Part shown: piece after piece, positions 28,350-36,863 of the stretch
Layout: every line of letters begins with the position of its first letter
Numbering within the stretch: position 1 is the first letter of the stretch
Assembly (NCBI GenBank): GCA_015067545.1
Contig: SVMG01000005.1
Location: forward strand, 1-64,000
DNA from: Oscillospiraceae bacterium
GTDB taxonomy: Bacteria > Bacillota > Clostridia > Oscillospirales > Oscillospiraceae
Reading direction: 5' to 3'
Length of the DNA stretch: 64,000 nucleotides
Made by a program: the position numbers and the translations under genes
The notes under the pieces: generated by a model
Database searches by the model: none
The model's input: the letters and a program-made list of their open reading frames with translations, nothing else
Told to the model about the DNA's origin: nothing

Positions 28350-28969
28350 CGGCCCCGGGCATCGCTGCCGGGCGGTTTCTTCGGGGCTTGGTGCTGGGCT
28401 TGATCCTGGGAGCCTGGTACGGTTTCTTGCGCCCCCTGGGCCGCCGCAGACGGACACTTTCTGATCTTCTGTTTATCCTCGGTGTGTTTCCCGTATGGCT
28501 GTATTTCAGCTTTGCCGTGTGTCAGGCCGACCTGGGGATCGGATATCTTGCCAGTCTGTTCGTGGGCGGATTTGTATTTGATATCACCCTTGGACGGCTT
28601 TTACGCCCGGTTTGGTGCTGGGTTTGGTCGCCCATATGGGCACTTTCCCGTGTTGTAAGGGCATTTTTCAAAAAAATATCTGATTTTTTGAAAAAATTAT
28701 TTGCATCTGGGAAAAAATCGAGTACAATAAAATGGAGAAAAAGTGTTCACAAAAGGGGGTCTGACCATGCGCATCCGCAAAATGCTGAGCCGATTTCAGC
28801 TGGTACCCAAACGCAGCACCCGGCTGACGAAGATCGTTGTGGCCCTGACCATCGTGCTGGCAGTGGTAGCAATTCTGGTGCTTCACTCTGCCACGCTGAA
28901 CGCCCAGGCCGAGGCCGACGCATGGCGCGACGAGGCACAGGCTCAGGAGCAGGAGAAAAGTGCTCTTGA
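28346..28969 (+). CDS. yabQ: Spore cortex biosynthesis protein YabQ, with abnormal 3' end
   Basis: A hydrophobic N-terminal two-thirds with several membrane segments (LRGLVLGLILGAWYGFLRPLG; LLFILGVFPVWLYFSFAV) fits YabQ, a membrane protein needed for spore cortex. The order between yabP and divIC supports it. Membrane character ends near residue 125. The frame then continues about 70 residues as a charged, low-similarity tail (SVHKRGSDHAHPQNAEP...) and overlaps divIC by 203 bases in another frame. The ancestral stop was probably near 28745 and has been lost, or a frameshift occurred. Confidence 0.8.
   Translation: MTAPGIAAGRFLRGLVLGLILGAWYGFLRPLGRRRRTLSDLLFILGVFPVWLYFSFAVCQADLGIGYLASLFVGGFVFDITLGRLLRPVWCWVWSPIWALSRVVRAFFKKISDFLKKLFASGKKSSTIKWRKSVHKRGSDHAHPQNAEPISAGTQTQHPADEDRCGPDHRAGSGSNSGASLCHAERPGRGRRMARRGTGSGAGEKCS
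28701..28728 (+). promoter_or_regulatory. Internal SigmaA promoter for divIC-yabR
   Basis: TTGCAT 28701-28706, 16-base spacer, TACAAT 28723-28728, inside the 3' part of yabQ. It would let divIC be expressed in vegetative cells independently of the sporulation genes. Confidence 0.65.
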
Positions 28970-29075
28970 AAAGCTGTTTGGAAATTTGGGCACTTTGGAG
29001 GGTATCAAGGACATAGCAGAAAACCTGCTGGGACTTACCGACCCGGATACCGTTATTATTCAACCGGAAAATTGA
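28767..29075 (+). CDS. divIC: Septum-formation protein DivIC/FtsB-like
   Basis: 102 residues. Short basic cytosolic tail, one membrane helix (VVALTIVLAVVAILVL, about residues 24-40), an external coiled coil rich in Ala/Glu/Gln, and a small C-terminal domain. This is the usual bitopic divisome architecture; the protein pairs with FtsL in the FtsW/FtsI activation complex. ATG 28767 with AAAGGGGG. Position between yabQ and yabR supports the name. Confidence 0.82.
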   Translation: MRIRKMLSRFQLVPKRSTRLTKIVVALTIVLAVVAILVLHSATLNAQAEADAWRDEAQAQEQEKSALEKLFGNLGTLEGIKDIAENLLGLTDPDTVIIQPEN

Positions 29076-29100
29076 TTCATTGGAGGAAACAAAGCAAACT

Positions 29101-29535
29101 ATGGAGTTAACCGTCGGCGCAATTTTAGAGGGTAAGATCAAAACGATCACAAATTTCGGTGCCTTTGTGGCTCTGCCGGATGGTAAGACCGGCATGATAC
29201 ATATTTCTGAAGTGGCCAATTCCTATGTCAGCGATATCCGCCAGCATCTGACAGAGGGTCAGGATGTTAAGGTGGTAGTCATCGGATTGGAAAACGGCAA
29301 GGTCAACCTGTCCATCAAGCGGCTGGAGGCCAAGCCTCAGCGGGAGAATCCTGCGCAGCGCAGCAATACCGCACCCGCCCGTCGGAGCGTACGCACCGCC
29401 ACACCCACACCTCCTCCCGCGCCCAAGACGGCCGATCAGCTGTTTGAAGAAAAGCTGAAGGCTTTTATGTCCGAATCCGACAGCAAAATCTCCGGCATCC
29501 GTGCCGAGCACCGCACCAAAAGCCGCAGAAGATAA
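29101..29535 (+). CDS. S1-domain RNA-binding protein YabR-like
   Basis: 144 residues. One S1 domain (residues 1-72: VGAILEGKIKTITNFGAFVALPDGKTGMIHISEV...VNLSIKRL), a Pro/Ala/Thr/Arg-rich linker and a helical basic tail (FEEKLKAFMSESDSKISGIRAEHRTKSRRR). This is the general-stress/RNA-binding protein type that follows divIC in Firmicutes. GGAGG is 14 bases from ATG 29101, unusually long; a TTG at 29080 is in frame but has no site. Confidence 0.85.
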   Translation: MELTVGAILEGKIKTITNFGAFVALPDGKTGMIHISEVANSYVSDIRQHLTEGQDVKVVVIGLENGKVNLSIKRLEAKPQRENPAQRSNTAPARRSVRTATPTPPPAPKTADQLFEEKLKAFMSESDSKISGIRAEHRTKSRRR

Positions 29536-29542
29536 TTTTTCA

Positions 29543-29570
29543 CCCCGGAGCCAATGGCTTCGGGGTTTTT
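29543..29570 (+). terminator. Intrinsic terminator after yabR
   Basis: CCCCGGAGCC, AAT loop, GGCTTCGGGG (one wobble), then TTTTT. Confidence 0.85.
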
Positions 29571-29739
29571 GCCTCCCCTGTGAGGGAAGGTGGATTTTTG
29601 GGAAGCAAAAAGACGGATGAGGAATGCGGGCGTAAATGTAGGGTCACCGCGAATGGACAGGCCTATTCCTATGTCGGTTCTGCCGCCATTCCTCTCCCGA
29701 CCTCGCATTTGCTCGGCCACCCTCCCCCCGGGGGAGGGT
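29571..29739. repeat. Palindromic element, family A (copy A11)
   Basis: A decayed left end (GCCTCCCCTGTGAGGGAAGG), left hairpin GATTTTTGGGAAGCAAAAAGAC shared with A10, right hairpin GACCTCGC...GCTCGGC and an intact CCCTCCCC right end. Confidence 0.88.
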
Positions 29740-29771
29740 ATTTCACCGCTCGTCAGGCAGGATTTACCCTC

Positions 29772-29799
29772 TTGTGTTTTCCGCAAAAAATGGTACAAT
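29772..29799 (+). promoter_or_regulatory. Promoter of dapH (extended -10)
   Basis: TTGTGT 29772-29777, 16-base spacer, TGG-TACAAT with TACAAT at 29794-29799. Confidence 0.7.
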
Positions 29800-29826
29800 A
29801 AAGAAAAATACCAAAGGAGTATATGT

Positions 29827-30519
29827 ATGGACGCACAAAGCATCATTGAATATATCCGCACCTCCGAGAAAAAGACCCCTGTGAAGGTCTACGTGTGGGA
29901 AAAGTCCCCCGTGGCTTTCCCGGGCTGCAAGGAGTTTCTTGCCGGGGAGAACTGCAAAATCGTCTTCGGCGACTGGAAGGATGTCGCCCCCGTGCTGGAG
30001 CGCAACGACTTTGCCCATGTGGAGATCGAAAACAACTGCCGCAATTCTGCCATTCCCATGCTGGATATGAAAAATATCCCCGCCCGGATCGAGCCGGGTG
30101 CCATCATCCGGGAACAAGTGGAAATTGGCAAAAACGCAGTGATTATGATGGGCGCGGTGATCAACATCGGCGCCATCATCGGTGACGGCACTATGATCGA
30201 CATGGGCGCGATCCTGGGCGGTCGCGCCACTGTGGGCAAAAACTGCCATGTGGGCGCAGGCGCAGTGCTGGCCGGTGTGATCGAGCCGGCTTCCGCAACT
30301 CCTGTTGTGGTGGAGGACAATGTGCTCATCGGCGCAAACGCCGTGGTCATTGAGGGCTGCCGCATCGGCGAAAATGCCGTTGTTGCCGCCGGCGCAGTGG
30401 TGGTTTCCGATGTGCCGGCCAATTCCGTGGTGGCCGGATGCCCCGCCCGGGTCATCAAAATGAAGGACGAGAAGACCGCCGGCAAAACTGCCCTGGTGGA
30501 TGCTCTGCGGGAGCTGTGA
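29827..30519 (+). CDS. dapH: Tetrahydrodipicolinate N-acetyltransferase DapH
   Basis: 230 residues. An N-terminal alpha/beta lid ([23 protein letters not shown]) is followed by a left-handed beta-helix of hexapeptide repeats ([45 protein letters not shown]...) and a short tail. It acetylates tetrahydrodipicolinate on the way to meso-DAP and lysine. Length and N-terminal domain fit DapH and not a generic sugar acetyltransferase. ATG 29827 with AAAGGAG. The next gene starts two bases after its stop. Confidence 0.95.
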   Translation: MDAQSIIEYIRTSEKKTPVKVYVWEKSPVAFPGCKEFLAGENCKIVFGDWKDVAPVLERNDFAHVEIENNCRNSAIPMLDMKNIPARIEPGAIIREQVEIGKNAVIMMGAVINIGAIIGDGTMIDMGAILGGRATVGKNCHVGAGAVLAGVIEPASATPVVVEDNVLIGANAVVIEGCRIGENAVVAAGAVVVSDVPANSVVAGCPARVIKMKDEKTAGKTALVDALREL

Positions 30520-30520
30520 T

Positions 30521-31219
30521 ATGAAGCATGTGGTCATTACCGGAGGAAGCCGGGGCATCGGCGCAGCAGCGGTGGAGCTGTTTGCACAGCAGGGCCACCG
30601 GGTGTACTTCCTCTATGAAAAAAACCACGAAGCAGCAAAAACCGTGGCGAAAAACACCGGCGCAACGGCTATTTGCTGTGATGTGGCCGACAGCGCAGCT
30701 GTGAAAGAGGCCTTTGAAACGATCCCGGATGTGGACATTCTCATCTGCAACGCAGGCATCTGCTATTCCGGGCTTATGAGCAGTCTGCCGGAAGAAAACT
30801 GGGATCGCATTTTCCATGTAAATGTCAAGGGCATTTATAACTGTGTCAACGCCGCCATGCCCGCATTTTTGCGTAAGCACGCAGGTTCTGTTGTCACTGT
30901 TTCCTCCATGTGGGGGCAGGTGGGCGCATCCTGCGAGGCGGCCTACTCCGCCACCAAGGGTGCAGTGATCGCCCTGACACAGGCCCTTGCCAAGGAGCTG
31001 GGCCCCAGTGGCATCCGGGTCAACTGCGTTGCCCCCGGCGTGATCATGACGGACATGTGCGCCACGGTTGACCCCGAAATTTTGGAAGAAATGGCATCCG
31101 ACACCCCCGTGGGCCGCAACGGCACGCCCATGGATGTGGCCAAGGCCATGGAATATCTGGCCAATGCAGAATTTGTCACAGGTCAGGTACTGAGCGTCAA
31201 CGGCGGCTATGTAATTTAG
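30521..31219 (+). CDS. Short-chain dehydrogenase/reductase (FabG-like or YmfI-like)
   Basis: 232 residues of the classical SDR fold: TGGSRGIG cofactor motif near residue 8, NAG, catalytic Ser in VVTVSSMWGQ, YSATK, and PGVIMTDM. It reads like FabG but stands apart from fatty-acid genes. The opening MKHVVITGGSRGIGAAAVELFAQQGHRVYFLYEKN is close in style to YmfI-type elongation factor P 5-aminopentanone reductases. Which of these it is cannot be decided by eye. Two bases separate it from dapH, with GGGAG inside the dapH end, so they are co-transcribed. Confidence 0.8.
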   Translation: MKHVVITGGSRGIGAAAVELFAQQGHRVYFLYEKNHEAAKTVAKNTGATAICCDVADSAAVKEAFETIPDVDILICNAGICYSGLMSSLPEENWDRIFHVNVKGIYNCVNAAMPAFLRKHAGSVVTVSSMWGQVGASCEAAYSATKGAVIALTQALAKELGPSGIRVNCVAPGVIMTDMCATVDPEILEEMASDTPVGRNGTPMDVAKAMEYLANAEFVTGQVLSVNGGYVI

Positions 31220-31229
31220 TGCCTTACTC

Positions 31230-31402
31230 AAGGCTCCCCTACGAGGGGTAAGCGAAGCGCAGTCGCGGTAGTGAATGACAGTCCAGTGGACTGTCAGAGC
31301 CGCGACCGGGCTCACCACAGTGAGCTGTCAGCCGGACAGGCTGACTGAGGGGTGTAACACCCCACCGGCACTTCGTGCCACCTCCCCTCAAGGGGAGGCT
31401 TT
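31230..31402. repeat. Palindromic element, family B with internal insertion (copy B2)
   Basis: AAGGCTCCCCT...AGGGG at left. A ~75-base extra segment carries GACAGTCCAGTGGACTGTC and CTCACCACAGTGAG hairpins. Then follow the normal GTCAGCC/GGCTGAC module, GAGGGGTGTAACACCCC, GGCACTTCGTGCC and the right end. It could be two overlapping copies. Confidence 0.85.
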
Positions 31403-31449
31403 GGTGAAAACGAAACAGTTAATTATTACACTCAATGAGGAGACTAATT

Positions 31450-31890
31450 ATGAAAATTGCAATTGCTTGCGATCACGGCGCACTGGCGCTGAAGAATACC
31501 CTCATCGCCCACCTGAGCAAACAGGGCCATGAGGTGGTGAATTTCGGCACGGATACATTGGATTCCTGCGACTATCCCGACTTTGCCGCCAAGGCCGCCC
31601 AGGCAGTGGCGGACGGAACCTGCGAAAAGGGCATCGTCCTTTGCACCACCGGCATCGGCGTTTCCATCACCGCCAACAAGGTAAAGGGCATCCGCTGCGC
31701 TCTGCTTTCCGATGTGCTCAGCGCCCGTATGACCCGGGAGCACAACGACACCAATGTGATGGCCATGGGTGCCGGCATCGTGGGAGAGAAGCTGGCCATC
31801 GAGATCACTGACACCTGGCTGGGCACTGCCTTTTCCGGCGATGCGCGGCATCAGCGGCGCATTGACAAAGTGATGGCTTTGGAGAAATGA
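31450..31890 (+). CDS. rpiB: Ribose-5-phosphate isomerase B
   Basis: 146 residues of the RpiB/LacA family: MKIAIACDHGALALK opening, CTTGIGVSITANKVKGIRCAL with the catalytic Cys in LCTTGIG, and the EHNDTNVMAMGAGIVG signature. It interconverts ribose-5-P and ribulose-5-P. ATG 31450 with TGAGGA. An upstream in-frame ATG (31435) precedes the ribosome site and is not used. Allose-6-P activity is possible. Confidence 0.95.
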   Translation: MKIAIACDHGALALKNTLIAHLSKQGHEVVNFGTDTLDSCDYPDFAAKAAQAVADGTCEKGIVLCTTGIGVSITANKVKGIRCALLSDVLSARMTREHNDTNVMAMGAGIVGEKLAIEITDTWLGTAFSGDARHQRRIDKVMALEK

Positions 31891-31892
31891 TG

Positions 31893-31943
31893 TTGTAGGG
31901 GCGAACTGCGTTCGCCCGCGGGCGGTCACAGACCGCCCCTACA
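31893..31943. repeat. Family F element (TGTAGGGGCG...CGCCCCTACA)
   Basis: Terminal inverted repeats TGTAGGGGCGA and CCGCCCCTACA enclose two short GC-rich inverted segments (GCGAACTGCGTTCGC). A second, interrupted copy is at 49533-49630. Confidence 0.8.
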
Positions 31944-31957
31944 TACCCAACGAAAAG

Positions 31958-31988
31958 GGCCCGCGGCTTTCGCCGCGGGCCTTCTTTC
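31958..31988. terminator. Terminator between rpiB and the HPr-like gene
   Basis: Ten-base stem GGCCCGCGGC/GCCGCGGGCC with TTTC loop, AAAA before and TTCTTT after. It serves the two convergent genes. Confidence 0.8.
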
Positions 31989-32025
31989 AAAACCGCCCCG
32001 AGTATTCCCGGAACGGATAAAAGCT

Positions 32026-32262
32026 TTATTCTGCAAGGAACTTGTTCACAACACTGCGGAAGCTCTGCCACGCCTGGCAGTCGCAATCCGCCTGCACCTG
32101 CACGGGCCGGGAATAATCCAGGCTGACCATGCCGATGAAGCTCTTGCCGTTGACCTGCTGGGCATCATTGCCCACCAAAATGGAAAAGGGCTGAACGGTT
32201 GCCAAAGTAATGAACTCCTGTACTTCCTTAAAGGAGTGAAGCGCAATATTAATTTTTTGCAT
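32026..32262 (-). CDS. HPr-like protein without the phosphorylatable histidine
   Basis: 78 residues. The segment VNGKSFIGMVSLDYSRPVQVQADCD aligns with the Ser46 region of HPr (VNGKSIMGVMSL...). The His15 motif (G-I-H-A-R-P) is missing; the corresponding stretch reads ITLATVQPFSI. It therefore cannot act as a PTS phosphocarrier at His15, though the serine of NGKS is kept. Such degenerate HPr paralogues are common in Clostridia; role unknown. ATG 32262 with AAGGAGG. Confidence 0.8.
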   Translation of the reverse strand: MQKINIALHSFKEVQEFITLATVQPFSILVGNDAQQVNGKSFIGMVSLDYSRPVQVQADCDCQAWQSFRSVVNKFLAE

Positions 32263-32299
32263 GGATGGATCCTCCTTCTGTACAAAAGCTGTTTCATGA

Positions 32300-32327
32300 T
32301 GTATACTGTTGGGGAAACGCCTTGCAA
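32300..32327 (-). promoter_or_regulatory. Promoter of the HPr-like gene
   Basis: On the minus strand: TTGCAA (32327-32322), 16-base spacer, TATACA (32305-32300). It lies in the 153-base gap to the divergent mtaB. Confidence 0.6.
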
Positions 32328-32415
32328 ATTATAGCAAACCGCGCAAAGAATTTCAATTCACATTTTTGGTGGATATTTGCAAAAAATCAAACATAAAATT
32401 GGTGGAATTGACAAA

Positions 32416-33702
32416 ATGAGAATTGCATTTTATACTCTTGGCTGCAAAACAAATCAATATGAGACCCAGGCAATGGCGCAGATTTTTGCAGAAAAGGGTC
32501 ATGAAATCTGCACTTTCGACGAAAAGTGCCAGGGTTATATCATCAATACCTGCTCCGTCACTGCGGTGGCAGACAAAAAGAACCGGGCGGTGATCCGCCG
32601 CTGCCGGAAGGAAAATCCGGATGCCGTCATTGGCGTGTGCGGCTGCTACACCCAGCACGACGCCGATGCCGTTCGCGCCCTTGGGGTGGATGTACTGGGC
32701 GGAAGCGGCTGCCGGGAGGAATTTGTGGAGCTGATGCTCCGCTCCATGGCCGAAAAACAGCATTTGGAATTCCTGGATAACGCACTGCGTCGTCGGGAAT
32801 TTGAGATCCTGCCCGCCGGCGGCCTGGAGGGCCGTACCCGGGCCATGCTGAAGGTGCAGGATGGCTGCGTCAACTTCTGCTCCTACTGCATCATCCCCTA
32901 CACCCGGGGACCGGTGCGCAGCGCCCCGCTGGAGGTGGTGGTGGCGCAGGCAAAGGAGCTGGCTGAAAATGGCTACAAGGAGCTCATCGTCACCGGCATC
33001 GAGATCGCCAGCTGGGGCGTGGACCTGCCGGGCAAGCCCCCCATGAGCCACATGCTTTCCGCCATCTGCGAGGCAGTGCCCCAAATGCGCATCCGTTTGG
33101 GAAGCCTGGAGCCCCGGGTGATCACAGAGGAATTCTGCGAAAAAATGGTGAAATACCCCAACCTGTGTCCCCAATTCCACCTGTCCATGCAGTCCGGCTG
33201 CGATACGGTGCTCGCGCGGATGAAGCGCAAGTATGACACCGCCCGGTATTACGAAAGTGTGCAGCTTTTGCGAAAACACTTCCCGGGCTGCGCCATCACC
33301 ACAGACATGATCGTGGCCTTCCCCGGCGAGACGGAGGAAGAATTTGAGGCAAGTCTCGCCTTCATCCGCAGGTGCGCCTTTGCGGATATGCACATTTTCC
33401 CCTACTCCCGTCGTCCGGGCACGCCTGCGGACAAGATGCCCGGTCAGCATAATAATGCAACCAAAGAGGAACGAAGCCGCCGGGCCATCGCCATCGCAAG
33501 CGAGATGAACCTCGCCTACCGGCAATCCTTGATCGGATCGGAGCAGGAAGTGCTGTTTGAGGAGAGTGTGGACGGGTTCGATACCGGCCACGCGCCCAAC
33601 TATATGAAGGTGTATGTTCCTGCCCAGGGTCGGCACAATGAAGTCCTGGCTGTCAAAATCACTGGCCTCCACGCCGACGGTTTACTCGGGGAGATAGAAT
33701 AA
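32416..33702 (+). CDS. mtaB: tRNA t6A37 methylthiotransferase MtaB
   Basis: 428 residues. An N-terminal UPF0004 domain binds one cluster (cysteines in LGCKTNQYET, NTCSVT and GCYTQ). The radical SAM motif is CVNFCSYC (CxxxCxxC), followed by IPYTRGPVRS, and the C-terminus is a TRAM domain. It adds the methylthio group to t6A37 to give ms2t6A. tsaE and tsaB of the t6A pathway lie at 60758-61880. ATG 32416 with GGTGGA; the in-frame upstream extension lacks a site and homologous sequence. Confidence 0.95.
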   Translation: MRIAFYTLGCKTNQYETQAMAQIFAEKGHEICTFDEKCQGYIINTCSVTAVADKKNRAVIRRCRKENPDAVIGVCGCYTQHDADAVRALGVDVLGGSGCREEFVELMLRSMAEKQHLEFLDNALRRREFEILPAGGLEGRTRAMLKVQDGCVNFCSYCIIPYTRGPVRSAPLEVVVAQAKELAENGYKELIVTGIEIASWGVDLPGKPPMSHMLSAICEAVPQMRIRLGSLEPRVITEEFCEKMVKYPNLCPQFHLSMQSGCDTVLARMKRKYDTARYYESVQLLRKHFPGCAITTDMIVAFPGETEEEFEASLAFIRRCAFADMHIFPYSRRPGTPADKMPGQHNNATKEERSRRAIAIASEMNLAYRQSLIGSEQEVLFEESVDGFDTGHAPNYMKVYVPAQGRHNEVLAVKITGLHADGLLGEIE

Positions 33703-33708
33703 CCCCCC

Positions 33709-33842
33709 CTTGCCTCCCCCTTTGGGGGAGGTGGACGGGATCTTTGATCCCGGACGGAGAGGGTAAACCAGGAAATTTCTCGAATATGCCCTCTCAGGCA
33801 AAAATCAAAGATTTTTGCCAGCTCTCCCAAAGGGAGAGCCAA
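33709..33842. repeat. Palindromic element, family C (copy C1)
   Basis: TTGCCTCCCCC..GGGGGAGG left end, GGGATC/GATCCC hairpin, CGGAGAGGG ... CCCTCTC core, GGCAAAAATC/GATTTTTGCC hairpin, and AGCTCTCCC..GGGAGAGCCAAG right end. Confidence 0.9.
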
Positions 33843-33921
33843 GACACCTGCGACAGACAGAAATTGTCAATCAAAACAAAGGGAAACGGTAAAAAGATAC
33901 TTATTTGTGCAAAACAAATAC

Positions 33922-33950
33922 TTTACAACCGATTTTTTCTGATGTATAAT
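33922..33950 (+). promoter_or_regulatory. Strong SigmaA promoter of gap
   Basis: TTTACA 33922-33927, 17-base spacer, TATAAT 33945-33950. Confidence 0.88.
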
Positions 33951-34030
33951 GGTGTCGTATGGGGTCTAAGTCCCTATCGTATTATATACCATACTGCACT
34001 GCAGTAATTTTTTGAATGGAGGAATTTCCA

Positions 34031-35053
34031 ATGTCCGTTAAAGTTGCTATCAATGGTTTTGGCCGTATCGGCCGTCTGGCTTTCCGTCAGATGTTCGGCG
34101 CTGAGGGTTTCGAGGTCGTCGCTATCAATGACCTGACTTCCCCCGCTATGCTGGCTCACCTGCTGAAGTATGACTCCACCCAGGGCGCTTACGCTGCTCC
34201 CTTCGGCACTCATACTGTTGAGGCTGGCGAGGACAACATCGTTGTTGACGGCAAGAAGATCACCATCTACGCTAAGGCTAACGCTGCCGAGCTGCCCTGG
34301 GGCGAGCTGGATGTGGACGTCGTGCTGGAGTGCACCGGCTTCTACACTTCCAAGGCTAAGGCTCAGGCTCACATCGACGCCGGCGCCAAGAAGGTCGTTA
34401 TCTCTGCTCCCGCAGGCAACGATCTGCCCACCATCGTTTACAACGTCAACCACGAGACTCTGACCAAGGAAGACAACATCATCTCTGCTGCTTCCTGCAC
34501 CACCAACTGCCTGGCTCCCATGGCTAAGGCTCTGAATGACCTGGCTTCCATCGAGTCCGGCATTATGTGCACCATCCACGCCTACACCGGCGACCAGATG
34601 ATCCTGGACGGTCCTCAGAGAAAGGGCGACCTGCGCCGTAGCCGCGCCGGTGCTATCAACATCGTGCCCAACTCCACCGGTGCTGCCAAGGCTATCGGCC
34701 TGGTTATCCCCGAGCTGAACGGCAAGCTGATCGGCGCTGCTCAGAGAATCCCCACCCCCACCGGTTCTACCACCATCCTGAACGCTGTGTGCGCCAAGAG
34801 CGTCACCAAGGACGAGATCAACGCTGCCATGAAGGCTGCTGCTACCGAGTCCTACGGCTACAACGAGGACGAGATCGTTTCTTCCGACATCATCGGCATG
34901 ACCTTTGGTTCTCTGTTCGATGCTACTCAGACCATGGTCTGCGCCCTGCCCGACGGCAAGACTCAGGTTCAGGTCGTTTCCTGGTACGACAACGAGAACT
35001 CCTACGTTTCTCAGATGGTCCGCACCATCAAGCACTTCTCCACTCTGCTGTAA
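34031..35053 (+). CDS. gap: Glyceraldehyde-3-phosphate dehydrogenase, type I
   Basis: 340 residues. NAD-binding Rossmann domain with [17 protein letters not shown], the catalytic [12 protein letters not shown] near residue 152, HAYTGDQ, and [12 protein letters not shown] near the end. It has both glycolytic and reverse capacity by family. Codon use is extremely biased (GCT, GTT, CTG, AAG), as in the most abundant proteins. ATG 34031 with TGGAGGA. It is monocistronic with strong promoter and terminator, not in a gap-pgk operon here. Confidence 0.98.
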   Translation: MSVKVAINGFGRIGRLAFRQMFGAEGFEVVAINDLTSPAMLAHLLKYDSTQGAYAAPFGTHTVEAGEDNIVVDGKKITIYAKANAAELPWGELDVDVVLECTGFYTSKAKAQAHIDAGAKKVVISAPAGNDLPTIVYNVNHETLTKEDNIISAASCTTNCLAPMAKALNDLASIESGIMCTIHAYTGDQMILDGPQRKGDLRRSRAGAINIVPNSTGAAKAIGLVIPELNGKLIGAAQRIPTPTGSTTILNAVCAKSVTKDEINAAMKAAATESYGYNEDEIVSSDIIGMTFGSLFDATQTMVCALPDGKTQVQVVSWYDNENSYVSQMVRTIKHFSTLL

Positions 35054-35068
35054 TTGAACATTACATTG

Positions 35069-35096
35069 CCGCCGGCCTTCGGGCCGGCGGTTTTTT
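35069..35096 (+). terminator. Intrinsic terminator after gap
   Basis: Nine-base stem CCGCCGGCC/GGCCGGCGG with TTCG loop and six T. Confidence 0.93.
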
Positions 35097-35112
35097 CTAT
35101 CTTCTCTCCTCT

Positions 35113-35235
35113 TCTTGGCTCTCCCCCTGGGAGAGCTGGCAAAAATCTTTGATTTTTGACTGAGAGGGTCTTGTGCATGTGCCCTCTCCGTCCGGGATCA
35201 AAGATCCCGGCCACCTCCCCCAGAGGGGGAGGCAA
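35113..35235. repeat. Palindromic element, family C, reversed (copy C2)
   Basis: CTTGGCTCTCCC end at left, GGCAAAAATC/GATTTTTGAC hairpin, GAGAGGG...CCCTCTCCG core, TCCGGGATCAAAGATCCCGG hairpin (shared with C1), and CCTCCCCC..GGGGGAGGCAAG right end. Confidence 0.9.
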
Positions 35236-35255
35236 GATACAGTCCGAATGTCCTC

Positions 35256-35284
35256 TTGCGCTTGCAGAAAAAGGATGATATAAT
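35256..35284 (+). promoter_or_regulatory. Promoter of the zinc-ribbon membrane protein gene
   Basis: TTGCGC 35256-35261, 17-base spacer, TATAAT 35279-35284. Confidence 0.7.
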
Positions 35285-35341
35285 GATGCTGATATACTCT
35301 GCGCAAACCGGGCTTTTCGCCCTGAAAGAGAGGGAATCTAC

Positions 35342-36859
35342 ATGAAATGTTATCACTGCAACGCCGAATTGACCCCCGGCGCCAAATTCTGTTATCATTG
35401 CGGTAAAAAAGTCGCTACCTTCTGCTCCGAATGCGGCGCGGAGCTGGAGAACGGTGCAAGCTTTTGCACCAGCTGCGGCACAAAAATCCAGGTCATAAAG
35501 CCCAAAGAGGAGGAAAAGAAGACCGACATCCTCCCTGACGTGGGTGAGCTGGCCATAGAAACCACGAAAACATTTTTGGAACAGCTGGAGGAAAACAACC
35601 ACTCCACCCACCGGGATGATATCCGCAACGCGCATCCTGCCCAGGGGGAGACTCCGGCCCGGTCCGAAGCCCCTGCCAAGCCCCAGTCTTCCACCCACAC
35701 CGACGGTTCAGGCGGCGGTGCAGGCCAGAAAATAAGACGCTCTTCCGCTTCCGTCCGGGAGGCAGCTGCCCAGCGCTCTGAGACTACCCATTCCCAGGTC
35801 GCTCCTGCACCTGCTGAGGCAACACACAACCGGGAGGTGTTTACCGAGCAAGCTCCCGTACACACCCCTGCAAGCACTGCAACATCTGCGCAGAGCCCTG
35901 CATACACACCTGCTGCACCTGCACAGCAAGCTCCCACAGCAGCAAGCACCGCTGCACCTGCCCCGGTGCAGACCGCCGCTGCGCAGCAAGCTGCGGCAGC
36001 TCCTGCCCCCATGCAAGCCCCGCCTGTGCAGACCTCTGTTCAGCCCCAGGCGCCGGTACCGTCCCCCGTTTCCCAGGCCGCACCCACTGCGCCCCACATC
36101 CCGGCTGCGCCGGTATCTTCTGCTGCCTCCGCCGCCTCTGTGGCATCGGGCGTGGCACACACAGCAGGCTCTGCCGCTGCTGGCCTGGCATCAGAGGTTG
36201 CGCATACAGCGGGGGCTGTGGCCGTTGCCGGCGCAAAAAAGGCCACAAGCACCGCCAAGACCATCGCCATTTGGGCAGCAGTGGTGGTATTCGTTATCGG
36301 TGCTGTGACTGCCTGCCTCAGTTTCTTCGTATCCGCACCCGAGGATACCGTGGAAAAGCTCATCACCTCTGTGGAGGAACTGAAATACGATGATATGCTC
36401 AGCTGCTTCGACAGTACCACGGAGAAGCAGATCCGGGCCGTCATGGGCATTACCGGAGATCTGATGGGCTCTCTGACCGGCATCAGCATGGATCTTGAAG
36501 ATATGATGGCTTTGGCGCCCTCTCTGGCACCTTATATGGAAATTCCGGATCTGGGCATCGCAAGCGCCGAGACTGTTCTCTACGCCGACTGCTCCAAGCA
36601 TAAACTCATGCAGTACTGCGAAACCGCCAACGCCGGCGGCAGTATCCCCACCGGCTACCTTTCTGACAACGAGATCATCAGCTTCCTCATGGAAAACAAT
36701 ATTTCTCTGCCCGGCCTGGAAAACCTCATTGCCCAGGTGGCAGTGGTGAAAATCACCTTGAAGACCGGCGAGGTAGGGTATCTGCCTCTGATCAACGAGG
36801 GCTGGGGCGACTGGCGGATCCCCATGATGGATCTGATGAACGCGGAAGGCATGGGCTGA
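35342..36859 (+). CDS. Zinc-ribbon membrane protein with Ala/Pro-rich linker
   Basis: 505 residues. Two N-terminal zinc ribbons (CYHC...CYHC and CSEC...CTSC, residues 3-42) are followed by a long low-complexity Ala/Pro/Gln/Thr linker (about 100-300). Then comes one membrane helix (IAIWAAVVVFVIGAVTACLSFF) and an extracytoplasmic C-terminal domain starting APEDTVEKLITSVEELKYDDMLSCFD, which resembles DUF4878/NTF2-like folds seen in Clostridia. Cytosolic zinc ribbons with an outer sensor-like domain suggest signalling or envelope monitoring, but this is inference. ATG 35342 with GAGAGGG. queH starts four bases after its stop. Confidence 0.75.
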   Translation: MKCYHCNAELTPGAKFCYHCGKKVATFCSECGAELENGASFCTSCGTKIQVIKPKEEEKKTDILPDVGELAIETTKTFLEQLEENNHSTHRDDIRNAHPAQGETPARSEAPAKPQSSTHTDGSGGGAGQKIRRSSASVREAAAQRSETTHSQVAPAPAEATHNREVFTEQAPVHTPASTATSAQSPAYTPAAPAQQAPTAASTAAPAPVQTAAAQQAAAAPAPMQAPPVQTSVQPQAPVPSPVSQAAPTAPHIPAAPVSSAASAASVASGVAHTAGSAAAGLASEVAHTAGAVAVAGAKKATSTAKTIAIWAAVVVFVIGAVTACLSFFVSAPEDTVEKLITSVEELKYDDMLSCFDSTTEKQIRAVMGITGDLMGSLTGISMDLEDMMALAPSLAPYMEIPDLGIASAETVLYADCSKHKLMQYCETANAGGSIPTGYLSDNEIISFLMENNISLPGLENLIAQVAVVKITLKTGEVGYLPLINEGWGDWRIPMMDLMNAEGMG

Positions 36860-36863
36860 TGCT

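Noticed and set aside
28743-28766. Upstream extension of divIC
   Set aside because: The AAAGGGGG ribosome site lies inside the extension and points to ATG 28767.
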